Below are positions 17,581-25,379 of a stretch of DNA of 43,914 bases, one piece after another. This DNA comes from a virus. The notes beneath the pieces were generated by a model. It saw only the letters and a program-made list of their open reading frames with translations, did no database searches and had not been told where the DNA came from. Location of the stretch: IMG/VR virus record IMGVR_UViG_3300033978_000436, positions 1 through 43,914 of that record; one strand, written 5' to 3'. The position numbers and the translations under genes are program-made. Each line of letters starts with the position of its first letter. Position 1 is the stretch's first letter.

Positions 17581-19494
17581 TCAATATCCAAAATAACTAG
17601 ATCCAATTGCGTCATCGGCCCAATCGTCATCATCAACAGGCGTTTGGGCTCTTACAGTGCGTTCGCTTAACCGCGCAACACCTGCAATCTCTGCAAAGTT
17701 GGGCCACGCGTTGTTTACATGCCAAAGAGCTGAGCAGCCTAAATTGACAGCCTGCGCAAAGTCGTCTGTCAATAACGTATTGCGCGTAATCGTGTAAATG
17801 TCGCCGCCCAATCGCGACTCTGCTTTCTCTTCCACCAACGCAAGAAAATCTGAAATCAAACCCGGCGAATCTTGCGACGCCCAGTCGTACTGAAAGAACC
17901 GGACTTGTTTTAGTTTAATAGCCTGACACGTGTACAACAGCGATCTCGTTTTATCGAGGCTGTAGTGCGCGCGATGGTTAATTTCTGTTGGTGGTTTATA
18001 GACCATCAAATCCTGCGATGCGGAGCGAACAAGCCGCAACGCAAGGACTCGCTCAAGATTAAACCCAGCCTGCACCATGACCGTTTCACGGACCGTGCCG
18101 GCGCCAGTGTAATCGTGAGCGACAAAATCGCAATTAAACAAATTAGACCAGCGCATACACTCAACGGCTTCGGCTAAGTGATCTCCACCAATAAGGAGAC
18201 GTTTAGCCCAAAGCACATCGATTGTTCCATCGGGCCGGAATCCCAGCACAGACAGCACGGTAAAACTGACACCTGCTTCTCCGCCACCGCCCCAGTCGAT
18301 CGCTAAAATGCGGTGTTTGTAATGCGACAGATTTGTAAAACACTTGGGATCTGGTTCTTTTTTGTTTTCCCAGTCTAGCAGGCATGCAGCTTTCAAATCA
18401 GTTTCGCTGATGAGCTTCTGACCGGTATCAACACTTTCTCCCATAACTTCGTTGTAGAACTGGGCTTGGGTCATATTCCCAAAGCCCTCACGTTTCAACA
18501 AAAGCGTAGACCACTTTTCAGGGTCGGAGAAATGAAGTGGCAGAATCATCTGCGGTACATGATATCCGGAAAACTGCCAGCGGCGTTCGGGATATCTGTG
18601 CACCCAGCGACCGTGTCGGGGGCTTACAGGCTTCCGGCATTTCGCGCATACGGTGCCCGGATACTTCTCGCTGATTTGATCACTGTACGGGCCGATCATT
18701 GCGTCTAAATCATATTCAAGCGCTGGAATGTTCCAGTGCTTACATGAATGACACGGAATGAACCATTCGGCTTGTGATGACCGTTTATACAAACCATAGA
18801 TTAAGTTATCTAGAGTTTTTGGTGTACCCGTGTAATAACTAGTTGCCCAGCGCGAGTAAGACATGGTTTCTTGAATGATTGGCACATGATCAGGATCCAT
18901 GTCTTGAACTTCGTCAATGCATACGCGGTCTGCAGACACACCGCGAATTCTGTCCGAATCAAGCAACGCGAAACTAAACAACATCATCGAGTTGTTTTTG
19001 AAAGAGCGTTGCAACACAGAGTTCTCTGTTGACGTTCCACTCCACTGCGCTTTCACCGGCGACTGATCTATAAATGGACGCACATAGTTGTTTGAAAACC
19101 GCCTAATTTGTTCATACAGCGGTGTAATAAACAACGTCTTAAAAAACGGTATAGAGTTGGCAACTACAACTCCATGCGCTGCTAGACTGGTCGATTTTGA
19201 TACCTGCCGACCCGTGCACCACACTTGATTTTTAGGGGTGAGTAACCTAAAAAGGGGGGCAAACGGAAAATGGTTCTGGAGACTATATGGCCGCCCATTA
19301 AGATTCAGAACCATCGGCAAAATTGGCTCCAACGACGGAAACGCGTGTTGCTGAGCCAATTCCTTTAATACAACCGCGCGTGCTTGTACAGAAGCCGCGT
19401 CTGTTGGGTTGATTGAGATTAATTCCTGTATGAGCGCTTGAACGCCGGCGGACGGCATCTCAAGCGCACTATTTGCATGATCTGGTTTAACCAT
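17581..19494 (-). CDS. terL: Phage terminase large subunit (GpA-like)
   Basis: 637 residues from the ATG at 19494. The ATPase half shows a Walker A (GRQVSKS, 95-101), Walker B (VCIDEVQDM, from 191) and a coupling motif (YTGTPKT). C248-x2-C251 and C283-x2-C286 form a zinc ribbon typical of the lambda GpA type. The nuclease half has acidic residues at AIDWGG (D400), FVAHDY (D461) and TDDFAQAVN (D577, D578), as in RNase H-fold terminase nucleases. The enzyme cuts concatemeric DNA and pumps it into proheads with the portal. No small subunit is visible next to it. It lies alone on the reverse strand, and its start shares CATG with the forward ORF at 19493. Confidence 0.9.
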   Translation of the reverse strand: MVKPDHANSALEMPSAGVQALIQELISINPTDAASVQARAVVLKELAQQHAFPSLEPILPMVLNLNGRPYSLQNHFPFAPLFRLLTPKNQVWCTGRQVSKSTSLAAHGVVVANSIPFFKTLFITPLYEQIRRFSNNYVRPFIDQSPVKAQWSGTSTENSVLQRSFKNNSMMLFSFALLDSDRIRGVSADRVCIDEVQDMDPDHVPIIQETMSYSRWATSYYTGTPKTLDNLIYGLYKRSSQAEWFIPCHSCKHWNIPALEYDLDAMIGPYSDQISEKYPGTVCAKCRKPVSPRHGRWVHRYPERRWQFSGYHVPQMILPLHFSDPEKWSTLLLKREGFGNMTQAQFYNEVMGESVDTGQKLISETDLKAACLLDWENKKEPDPKCFTNLSHYKHRILAIDWGGGGEAGVSFTVLSVLGFRPDGTIDVLWAKRLLIGGDHLAEAVECMRWSNLFNCDFVAHDYTGAGTVRETVMVQAGFNLERVLALRLVRSASQDLMVYKPPTEINHRAHYSLDKTRSLLYTCQAIKLKQVRFFQYDWASQDSPGLISDFLALVEEKAESRLGGDIYTITRNTLLTDDFAQAVNLGCSALWHVNNAWPNFAEIAGVARLSERTVRAQTPVDDDDWADDAIGSSYFGY

Positions 19495-19660
19495 GACCAA
19501 CTATAACAATTCGGGTAGCGAGTTTGAATTTCAATGGGTAGAGGAAGCCGTAAAATTTACAGGTTATGTGTTCCTTGCCGGCCTCGTTGGCCTATCGCAC
19601 GCGGCTAGCTCGGCATACGAGATAGCCCGTGATGCGATCAAAGAAACAACTCGCAAGTAA
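19493..19660 (+). CDS. Short single-pass membrane protein
   Basis: 55 residues. MTNYNNSGSEFEFQWVEEAV is followed by a membrane span around residues 24-42 (GYVFLAGLVGLSHAASSAY) and a charged tail DAIKETTRK. The ATG overlaps the terminase start codon by 2 bases and no ribosome site is clear, so the call rests on the intact frame and transmembrane pattern. If real, it could be a lysis or envelope protein. Confidence 0.45.
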   Translation: MTNYNNSGSEFEFQWVEEAVKFTGYVFLAGLVGLSHAASSAYEIARDAIKETTRK

Positions 19661-19718
19661 ACAGTTCGCGTCGGAGTATACTAAACGGTGACTCTGACGC
19701 TTACTCATAGGAGCAGTT

Positions 19719-19943
19719 ATGGCTACAGTTGGACGATCTGCCAAGCTCTATCAAGAGCGCAAACGCATTTACACAGAAGGTACCTTGCGCGGTCCCGGCC
19801 CGCAAATCTACCTTCCCGATAACGCCGTAAACCATCTTAAACTTGAGGCGCCGTTGCCGCTACCCAAATTTCAAAATAACCCCAGCGCGCCGGACAACGC
19901 ACTAACACAGGTGTGGCCCCACGGCGACAAATACATAACATAA
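19719..19943 (+). CDS. Small Pro-rich protein of unknown function
   Basis: 74 residues; AGGAG ribosome site 6 bases before the ATG. RGPGPQIYLPDNAVNH and EAPLPLPKFQNNPSAPDN are Pro-rich and extended; the protein is probably unstructured or a peripheral virion component. Not recognised. TATACT at 19677-19682 could be a -10 element but has no -35. Confidence 0.65.
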   Translation: MATVGRSAKLYQERKRIYTEGTLRGPGPQIYLPDNAVNHLKLEAPLPLPKFQNNPSAPDNALTQVWPHGDKYIT

Positions 19944-19946
19944 TCA

Positions 19947-20132
19947 ATGGCGCAGCCTGACCCGAATACGACGTTTGCTGGTTACGCTGCTTTGCTGCTA
20001 ATCGGCGGAATTATTGCAATTCCGCAAATTGGCGCAGCCGGCTTGATTGCGGCTAGTGCAGCAATCTATAGTGGCGCATGCTTCATGCGAGGCTATAACG
20101 AACAACCGGTTAAACGAAGAAAGAAAAAATGA
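19947..20132 (+). CDS. Small membrane protein, possible holin
   Basis: 61 residues with two adjacent hydrophobic helices (GYAALLLIGGIIAIPQIG, then AAGLIAASAAIYSGACFM) and a very basic tail (KRRKKK). Size, two spans and positive C-terminus fit small class II holins, and it sits next to other small membrane genes downstream of the terminase. No endolysin is visible nearby, so the holin call is inference. Confidence 0.5.
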   Translation: MAQPDPNTTFAGYAALLLIGGIIAIPQIGAAGLIAASAAIYSGACFMRGYNEQPVKRRKKK

Positions 20133-20473
20133 TCTCGGTATTGGATTTTCTTGCGGTCACGCTTGCTTCTGGCGCGGTAATAGACGTCTGGCACAAGGGC
20201 TCTATTTTCGAAACGCCGCGCGCATATGCGCAAGCTATGCAAGACATAACCCCACGAGAAACAATAAAGGGACGGCTGCTTGAGCTAATCAATTGCCCTT
20301 TTTGCAAATCGTACCATATTCCCTTCTATCTGTTTTTAGCGCTCTTGGCAGGAAATTGGTTTGGGGGTATTGTGGGTTTTTGCGTGACGTTAGTGATCTA
20401 CAGCTGGGCCGCGACCCGGCTCGGCAATATCGTCAACGGCATGCTACCGACAGACGCCCGCTACGACCAATAA
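20129..20473 (+). CDS. Membrane protein, DUF1360-like
   Basis: 114 residues, ATGA overlap with the previous gene. LELINCPFCKSYHIPFYLFL resembles the ELL-x-CPFC-x-G-[FW] motif that defines DUF1360-type membrane proteins; here the Gly/Trp after the second Cys is replaced. Three to four hydrophobic spans (VLDFLAVTLASGAV, PFYLFLALLAGNWF, GGIVGFCVTLVIYSW). Function of the family unknown. Confidence 0.6.
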   Translation: MISVLDFLAVTLASGAVIDVWHKGSIFETPRAYAQAMQDITPRETIKGRLLELINCPFCKSYHIPFYLFLALLAGNWFGGIVGFCVTLVIYSWAATRLGNIVNGMLPTDARYDQ

Positions 20474-20491
20474 CACGTAAGGATTGACTAG

Positions 20492-20890
20492 ATGGCTTCA
20501 GAACAAATTCAAACGCAAGCTGAAATTAGTGTAGAGCGCCTTCCGTTTGATGCAGAGTTTTTTAAACGTAGCGAAGAATTTTGCAACGACGTATTGGCCG
20601 CGGTTCCTGAACTTTCTGGTATTGCATTAGTCCCGCTTTGGCAAAATCAACCAGAAAAAATGCCCGCAGGTCTTCTCAGGCTCCGAAACTCGCAACCGCC
20701 GTTTTTGGCTAGTTTGCTGGGTTTGCTCGGCCGACTCACTAGTTTTGGCGTAGACGTTCATAAGGATCTGATTGGTCAACTCAAGATGTACGACCAATAT
20801 GCCGCAGAACTTGCAGAACGCATTAAATCGCAAACTGACGAACTAAACAAACTCGCAGAGTCGGCAAATACAACAACTAATGAACAATGA
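20492..20890 (+). CDS. Protein of unknown function with coiled-coil C-terminus
   Basis: 132 residues. A Gly/Leu-rich segment (FLASLLGLLGRLTSFGVDVH) could be amphipathic, and the last 40 residues (KMYDQYAAELAERIKSQTDE and onward) form a probable coiled coil. Not recognised. It overlaps the next gene by 11 bases. Confidence 0.6.
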   Translation: MASEQIQTQAEISVERLPFDAEFFKRSEEFCNDVLAAVPELSGIALVPLWQNQPEKMPAGLLRLRNSQPPFLASLLGLLGRLTSFGVDVHKDLIGQLKMYDQYAAELAERIKSQTDELNKLAESANTTTNEQ

Positions 20891-21194
20891 TTTATCGGCA
20901 AACATTCCAGTAGATACAACAAGACAAACGCTTATCAACGTTTTACGCGAACAATTTGCAACACGCGACGCAGAAGAATTGCGCAAATTGTTAGAGACGC
21001 AGTACGGCGAGCAGATGTGGGACAGCGAGCAGCTTCTTAACGAATTTGAAGTTTCGCATTTCGACCCGCCGTACGTTCACGTCATTAGAAAAGTAGACGG
21101 CGTTGCTGGTACCGTCGCATTTAACGAAGAACCACGATTCTATTTCTCATTCAAACCAATAAAGGCCGAAAACCATGTCAGAGGGTCGACATGA
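20880..21194 (+). CDS. Protein of unknown function
   Basis: 104 residues. LLNEFEVSHFDPPYVHVIRK, then DGVAGTVAFNEEPRFYFSF, looks like a small beta-rich domain; the N-terminus is helical (TRQTLINVLREQFATRDAEE). Homologues with 'FEV..F..P.V.V.rk.dg..Gtl.F.h.PRfYf.F' occur in phage genomes, role unknown to me. Overlaps the next gene by 20 bases. Confidence 0.65.
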   Translation: MNNDLSANIPVDTTRQTLINVLREQFATRDAEELRKLLETQYGEQMWDSEQLLNEFEVSHFDPPYVHVIRKVDGVAGTVAFNEEPRFYFSFKPIKAENHVRGST

Positions 21195-21537
21195 GTACGA
21201 TACCGGCGCTGTTCGTAGCGATGATTGCGATCAGGTACGTTACGATTTGATTTCTCCCATTGGTTTGCGCGCGTTAGCCAGAACGTACGACGAGGGCGCA
21301 AAAAAGTTTGGGCCGTACAACTGGGAAAACGGTATGCCGGTTGCGGATCTACTGAATCACGCAATTGCGCATATCTTCAGTTTCTTGAACGGCGATCGCA
21401 CAGAGGAACATTTGGCGCACGCCACATGGAATCTAATCGGCGCTGTCCACTCATACGAAAAGTGGCCAGAACTAAACGCCGGTATGCTGCGCGACGCAAA
21501 AGGCGATGTTCCGCCCGCCTATAAAACAAGCAAGTAA
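21175..21537 (+). CDS. dATP/dGTP diphosphohydrolase-like (DUF5664, MazG-like)
   Basis: 120 residues. RYDLISPIGLRALARTYDEG, KKFGPYNWENGMP and HLAHATWNLIGAVHSYEKWP reproduce the helical phage family annotated as dATP/dGTP diphosphohydrolase N-terminal or DUF5664, related to MazG. Members clear or remodel nucleotide pools during phage replication; one group (MazZ) works in 2-aminoadenine phages, but no PurZ or DatZ gene is seen here. A second MazG-like gene lies at 42131. Confidence 0.7.
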   Translation: MSEGRHEYDTGAVRSDDCDQVRYDLISPIGLRALARTYDEGAKKFGPYNWENGMPVADLLNHAIAHIFSFLNGDRTEEHLAHATWNLIGAVHSYEKWPELNAGMLRDAKGDVPPAYKTSK

Positions 21538-21640
21538 CCGGCATATTTTGTCGGGGGTTGCTTTTGATTTTGGGCGGTGTATTTTTCATTTAGCCGCGCG
21601 AACTGATTTGTTTCGGTCGCGGCATTACTAGGAGGAAGTT

Positions 21641-22522
21641 ATGGCTAAAGCTGATGACTTTATCAGCCCTGCGAATTTGTGGGGTAAACCGCTCCCCGGT
21701 TCCATGAGCAAATCCGCAGCCACGGAAACTACAAAGAAAAAGGCGACAGGGATGAGAGCCGAAGACGAAGATTACGAAGACGACGACGAGACCGCACAAG
21801 AAGTTGACGACGCTGAAGAAGACGTTGACGTAGAACTTGAAGACGCTACACCCGTAGCAGAACTCGACGAAGTGGATGACGAAGAAGCCTATGTCGAGGC
21901 CGAGGTAACGGAAGAAGAGGAAGAAGACGACGACGAGACGGAATATGCGCCCGAAGAGGGCGATGAAGACGATGTAGAAATTGCGGCAGAAAACGAGGAG
22001 GAAGTCGACGCCACTGTGGACGCCGACGAAGAAGAAGTTTCCGAAGAAGCAACTGCGCCGGTTAATTCCGGCACTACAAAGAAGAAGGTGCGAGATATGG
22101 CTACTAAGCTGAGCGGTGCTGATCACATTCGTAATGAAATTGCGAAGCGGCAGGAAACTGGCGCATCGCTTCGCGGCGTTGATATCGTGGCCGCACTGGC
22201 CAAGAAGAACATCACGGTAAGTCCGGCACAGGTGAGCCAGTTGCTGAAGAAGTCTGGCGCGCCGGCCAAGAAGCCCGCGGCTGCAAAGCCGGAGGGTAAG
22301 AGTTTTGTAGCAGCGCGCGTTGGTAGGAAGACGGCTGAAGTTGAGCAGCCGCGGAAGGCGAACCGCACGCCCGCTCCGGCCGCTCCCGCGCGGTCGACAA
22401 ATCTGCCGATGACGCAGATCAAGGCCGCAGGTGCGTTTCTGGAAGCCTGCGACGGTTGCTACGACACAGCGCGCGATATCCTCAGCGCGCACAAGCAGCT
22501 CGCCACAGAATTCGGCGGCTGA
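21641..22522 (+). CDS. Acidic two-part protein with planctomycete-type helical DNA-binding segment
   Basis: 293 residues; AGGAGG ribosome site after a 6-bp hairpin (21593-21623). Residues about 42-140 are extremely acidic. From 155 on, KLSGADHIRNEIAKRQ, SLRGVDIVAALAKKNITVS and PAQVSQLLKKSG match a helix-turn-helix-like segment I associate with planctomycete proteins (IR..L...P..s..EV...L...gi.Vt...VS..). An Ala/Lys/Pro linker and a C-terminal helical end (AAGAFLEACDGCYDTARDIL) complete the family pattern. Probably a DNA-binding protein whose acidic part mimics DNA or binds basic partners; this is inference. Confidence 0.65.
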   Translation: MAKADDFISPANLWGKPLPGSMSKSAATETTKKKATGMRAEDEDYEDDDETAQEVDDAEEDVDVELEDATPVAELDEVDDEEAYVEAEVTEEEEEDDDETEYAPEEGDEDDVEIAAENEEEVDATVDADEEEVSEEATAPVNSGTTKKKVRDMATKLSGADHIRNEIAKRQETGASLRGVDIVAALAKKNITVSPAQVSQLLKKSGAPAKKPAAAKPEGKSFVAARVGRKTAEVEQPRKANRTPAPAAPARSTNLPMTQIKAAGAFLEACDGCYDTARDILSAHKQLATEFGG

Positions 22523-22535
22523 GCCGTTTTCGGCG

Positions 22536-22587
22536 ATCTACCCGCGCGGCGTTAGTCAGGGAGGGCTAACGCCGTAGCGGGGTAGAT
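22536..22587 (+). promoter_or_regulatory. Strong hairpin with CsrA-type loop
   Basis: ATCTACCCGC (22536-22545) pairs with GCGGGGTAGAT (22577-22587, one extra G), and CGGCGTTAG (22547-22555) pairs with CTAACGCCG (22566-22574). The 10-base loop TCAGGGAGGG contains ANGGA, the core of the CsrA-binding site. No T-run follows. It could terminate transcription of the gene above or be a CsrA-binding RNA element. Confidence 0.55.
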
Positions 22588-22596
22588 AATCTCTTC

Positions 22597-22619
22597 GTAT
22601 CCGCTACGCTAGCGGATAC
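22597..22619 (+). promoter_or_regulatory. Perfect 10-bp hairpin upstream of the gene at 22637
   Basis: GTATCCGCTA (22597-22606), loop CGC, TAGCGGATAC (22610-22619). It ends 8 bases before the CGGAG ribosome site of the 22637 gene, so it could affect translation start or mark a processing point after the first hairpin. Confidence 0.5.
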
Positions 22620-22636
22620 CCACCACGGAGCACGAT

Positions 22637-22930
22637 ATGGCTACGGCCAACGTATGCCCGTTGCCAACGGTTAGGCTCCAGCGAGCTTTCGTTATGCCAG
22701 CGGGCACAATTAAACGGGTTCACGTCAACCAACACATCGTCAGAGCCAACAAAAAAACCGGAGCGCAAGATTCGGTCATTACAGTGCAATGGCGAAATAA
22801 ATCATACACGGCCAAACGTTTAAAAATTCTTGGCGAGTCAACCGCAATTTACTCACCAGAGAAGCCGTTGAAATGCGGAGCACACGTGTGGATTGAAACC
22901 ACAGCACCAATCGAGATTGATAACCGATGA
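22637..22930 (+). CDS. Conserved phage protein (HVNQHxxRxNKKxG family)
   Basis: 97 residues. VHVNQHIVRANKKTGAQDS, ITVQWRNKSYTAKRLKILG and STAIYSPEKPLKCGAHVWIE form a pattern I recognise from many phage genomes, of unknown role. Mostly beta and basic, so a small nucleic-acid-binding or structural fold is likely. Begins a forward run to 25305. Confidence 0.65.
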   Translation: MATANVCPLPTVRLQRAFVMPAGTIKRVHVNQHIVRANKKTGAQDSVITVQWRNKSYTAKRLKILGESTAIYSPEKPLKCGAHVWIETTAPIEIDNR

Positions 22931-23247
22931 GTGCTTACGACGACCCAAAAGAAATAGCAGCTGATCGCGAACGTATATTGACCGCGCTAGATGCATTAAA
23001 CAATTTACGCGAACGTTATAAAGACGTTATTGCAATTCCCGAGGTCGTCGCATTGCACGACATAACGGAATACCACTTAGACACGCCGCGCGGTCCAAAA
23101 CAGTTTAAAAAAATCTACAACAGAGCAGCAGCCGTTGCTGTGCTTGAATATTTTGCGGGCACTGATTACATATCGCCCGAGCTATTTGAAAGCACAATCA
23201 TGTGCGCACTACAAGATTACCCACAAAGAAAGGTTAACAAAGGCTGA
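22927..23247 (+). CDS. Helical protein of unknown function
   Basis: 106 residues, ATGA overlap with the previous gene. ILTALDALNNLRERYKDVIA, RGPKQFKKIYNRAAAVAVLE and ESTIMCALQDYPQ suggest a helical bundle. Not recognised. It uses mostly AAA for lysine, unlike the genes that follow. Confidence 0.6.
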   Translation: MSAYDDPKEIAADRERILTALDALNNLRERYKDVIAIPEVVALHDITEYHLDTPRGPKQFKKIYNRAAAVAVLEYFAGTDYISPELFESTIMCALQDYPQRKVNKG

Positions 23248-23250
23248 CCC

Positions 23251-23613
23251 ATGAGTCACATTGTTCAGATCAAGACGGAAGTAAAGGACGGCGCCGCGGT
23301 GCAGGCGGCTTGCCGTCGACTGGGGCTGAAGGAGCCGACCAGCGGTAAGTTTCGCGTGTTCTCGGTGGAGCGCGAAGGTCTCGGCGTTATGCTGCCCGGC
23401 TGGCAGTACCCGGTTGTTTGCAACCTGACGTCCGGCGCCGTGGATTTTGATAACTATAACGGTTCGTGGGGCAAGCAGGAGGAGCTGGACAAGTTCCTGC
23501 AGGCTTACGCCGTTGAGAAGGCCACCTTTGAAGCCCAGAAGGGCGGCTACTCGGTGTACGAAGAAGTTCTGGCTGACGGTTCGATCAAGCTCAACCTGAC
23601 CGGAGGATTCTAA
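23251..23613 (+). CDS. DUF1257 (Ycf35-like) protein
   Basis: 120 residues; AAAGG ribosome site. MSHIVQIKTEVKDGAAVQAA is the characteristic start of DUF1257/Ycf35, and the rest (YPVVCNLTSGAVDFDNYNGS, WGKQEELDKFLQAYAVEKAT) follows. The family occurs in cyanobacteria, plastids and some other bacteria beside DUF2997 and a Ycf46-type AAA+ protein, exactly as here; biochemical role unknown. Codons favour AAG and GGC, unlike the AT-rich neighbours. Confidence 0.82.
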   Translation: MSHIVQIKTEVKDGAAVQAACRRLGLKEPTSGKFRVFSVEREGLGVMLPGWQYPVVCNLTSGAVDFDNYNGSWGKQEELDKFLQAYAVEKATFEAQKGGYSVYEEVLADGSIKLNLTGGF

Positions 23614-23615
23614 TT

Positions 23616-23807
23616 ATGACGAAGACTATCGAAATCACGATCACGCCCAAGGGCGAAACCAAGATCTCAACCAGCGGGTTTAGCGGTAGTTCGTGTCAGG
23701 ACGCCACGCGCGAACTCGAAAAGGCGCTAGGCGCGCAGATTGATGAGCAGCTGACCGGCGAGTATTACGCCGCCGCAAACGAGCAGCAGATCGAAACGCA
23801 GAACTAA
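23616..23807 (+). CDS. DUF2997 protein
   Basis: 63 residues; GGAGG ribosome site. KTIEITITPKGETKISTSGF followed by GSSCQDATRELEKALGA is the family pattern, with the Cys in the helix start. In other genomes it sits directly beside DUF1257, as here. Possibly a small partner of the AAA+ protein. Confidence 0.78.
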   Translation: MTKTIEITITPKGETKISTSGFSGSSCQDATRELEKALGAQIDEQLTGEYYAAANEQQIETQN

Positions 23808-23820
23808 CCAAAGGGAACAC

Positions 23821-25305
23821 ATGTCGCTCGACAAAGAGATCAAAGAACTTGTGTGCGCTGGTTTCAGCGGTATCTGGATCGAATCGCAGGAGTGCGACGA
23901 TGCAATTGCGACGGTGAAGGCCGCCGCCGAATCGAAAGATTGGGGTTTTGATATCTGGGACATTGATCGAAAGCTGTATTCCGGCACGTTCTCGGCGCCC
24001 GGCCCGCTGCAGGCGCTACAGTTTCTTGATCAGCCAAAAATGAAGCCGACCTCGTTGCTGGTCCTAAAGAACTTTCACCGGTTCTTGGGCAACCCGGAGG
24101 TTCTGCAGGCGCTGGCCAACCACGTCGTTAAGGGCAAGGGCGAGGGCCAGCACATTATCATTGTGGCCCCGGTGCTGCAGCTGCAGCCCGAGGTAGAGAA
24201 GCTGTTTACGGTTGTGCACCACGAACTCCCTGACACGGAGCAGCTGAAGTCGGTGTGCAACGCGTTGTTTGAAGAAGAGTCGGCGTTCGCGAAGCCGACT
24301 GAGGAAGAAGTCGCGGCGGTTGTTGACGCGTCTCGTGGCCTAACGCGGCTGGAGGCGGAGAACGCCTACGCGCTGTCGTTGGTGCATAACAACAAGTTAG
24401 TGCCGGATACGATCTGGGGTATCAAGGCCCAGACGCTTGAAAAGAGCGGCACGATGACGCTATATCGCGGCGACGCTAACTTTGAAAACCTTGGCGGCCT
24501 TGAAAACCTCAAGTCGTTCTGTCTACGCGCCATGCGGCGACAGGGCGAAACAAACGTGGACAAGCGCCCCAAGGGTGTACTTTTGCTGTCGCCTCCGGGC
24601 TGCGGCAAGTCGCAGTTTGCCAAGGCGTTGGGCAATGAAGTCGGTCGGCCGACTGTCATGCTAGACTTCGGTAGCTTGATGGGTAAGTTCGTGGGCGAGT
24701 CCGAGGGCAACATGCGTCGGGCGCTCAAGCAGGTTGACGCGATGGCGCCGTGCGTGCTGTTCGTCGACGAGATCGAGAAGGGTTTGGCTGGCGTCGGTAG
24801 CTCCGGCCAGACTGACTCTGGCGTATCTGCTCGCCTGTTCGGTACGTTGCTGACGTGGCTCAATGACCACACCAGCGACGTGTTCTTCATCGGCACCTGT
24901 AATGACGCCAGCCAGCTGCCGGCGCCGTTCGCGCGTGCTGAGCGTTTCGACGGTGTGTTCTTTGTGGATCTGCCGTGCGCCGAGCAGCGCGCGGCAATCT
25001 GGAATATCTACATGACGCAGTTTGGTATCGAAGAAGCGCAGGATAAGCCTGACGACACCAACTGGACTGGCGCCGAGATCAAGTCCTGCTGCCGACTGGC
25101 GGCGTTGCTTGAGATCCCGCTTGTAGAAGCTGCTTTGAATGTTGTGCCCGTGTCTGTAACGTCAGCCGAGCCAATTGAGAAGCTTCGCCAGTGGGCAGAA
25201 GGTCGGTGCCTCTCGGCTGATAGTCGCGGGATCTACAGTCGCGTGGGAAAGGCCGCGGCAACGGCTAGCGGCCGGCGCCGTGTGGCGTCGCCGTCGAAAA
25301 ATTAA
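23821..25305 (+). CDS. Ycf46-like AAA+ ATPase
   Basis: 494 residues; AAAGGG ribosome site. The N-terminal 200 residues match Ycf46 (SGIWIESQECDDAI, SLLVLKNFHRFLGNPEV, HIIIVAPVLQLQPEVEKL). The AAA+ core has Walker A GCGKS (260-264), Walker B VLFVDEIE (312-319), and a probable arginine finger in APFARAERFDGVF. An unfoldase- or remodelling-type motor. In Ycf46 systems the accessory DUF1257 and DUF2997 proteins lie alongside, suggesting a functional complex; in cyanobacteria it has been linked to inorganic-carbon or low-CO2 responses, which may not transfer. AAG outnumbers AAA for lysine here, so it may be highly expressed or recently acquired. Confidence 0.88.
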   Translation: MSLDKEIKELVCAGFSGIWIESQECDDAIATVKAAAESKDWGFDIWDIDRKLYSGTFSAPGPLQALQFLDQPKMKPTSLLVLKNFHRFLGNPEVLQALANHVVKGKGEGQHIIIVAPVLQLQPEVEKLFTVVHHELPDTEQLKSVCNALFEEESAFAKPTEEEVAAVVDASRGLTRLEAENAYALSLVHNNKLVPDTIWGIKAQTLEKSGTMTLYRGDANFENLGGLENLKSFCLRAMRRQGETNVDKRPKGVLLLSPPGCGKSQFAKALGNEVGRPTVMLDFGSLMGKFVGESEGNMRRALKQVDAMAPCVLFVDEIEKGLAGVGSSGQTDSGVSARLFGTLLTWLNDHTSDVFFIGTCNDASQLPAPFARAERFDGVFFVDLPCAEQRAAIWNIYMTQFGIEEAQDKPDDTNWTGAEIKSCCRLAALLEIPLVEAALNVVPVSVTSAEPIEKLRQWAEGRCLSADSRGIYSRVGKAAATASGRRRVASPSKN

Positions 25306-25320
25306 GTTATGGCAACACTG

Positions 25321-25350
25321 CGGCTGCGGGGTGTAAAAACCCCGCAGCTG
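25321..25350 (+). terminator. Strong hairpin without T-run
   Basis: CGGCTGCGGGGT (25321-25332) pairs with ACCCCGCAGCTG (25339-25350), 12 bp with one G-T pair, loop GTAAAA. It separates the AAA+ gene from the 25380 gene. Lacking a T-run it may attenuate or stabilise mRNA rather than terminate. Confidence 0.5.
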
Positions 25351-25379
25351 TGGGTTGCTGAAAAACACAAAGGTAAAAA

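Noticed and set aside
19677-19682. TATACT as a promoter before the gene at 19719
   Set aside because: Good -10 hexamer but no -35 or TG extension at a correct spacing, so not listed as a feature.
21175-21537. A 2-aminoadenine (Z-genome) pathway
   Set aside because: Only a MazG-like gene is present; no PurZ or DatZ in the window, so the claim is not supported.
21590-22492. 300-aa reverse ORF opposite the acidic protein
   Set aside because: It is the complement of GAN/GCN-rich codons of the real forward gene, which has a ribosome site and a recognisable C-terminal family pattern.
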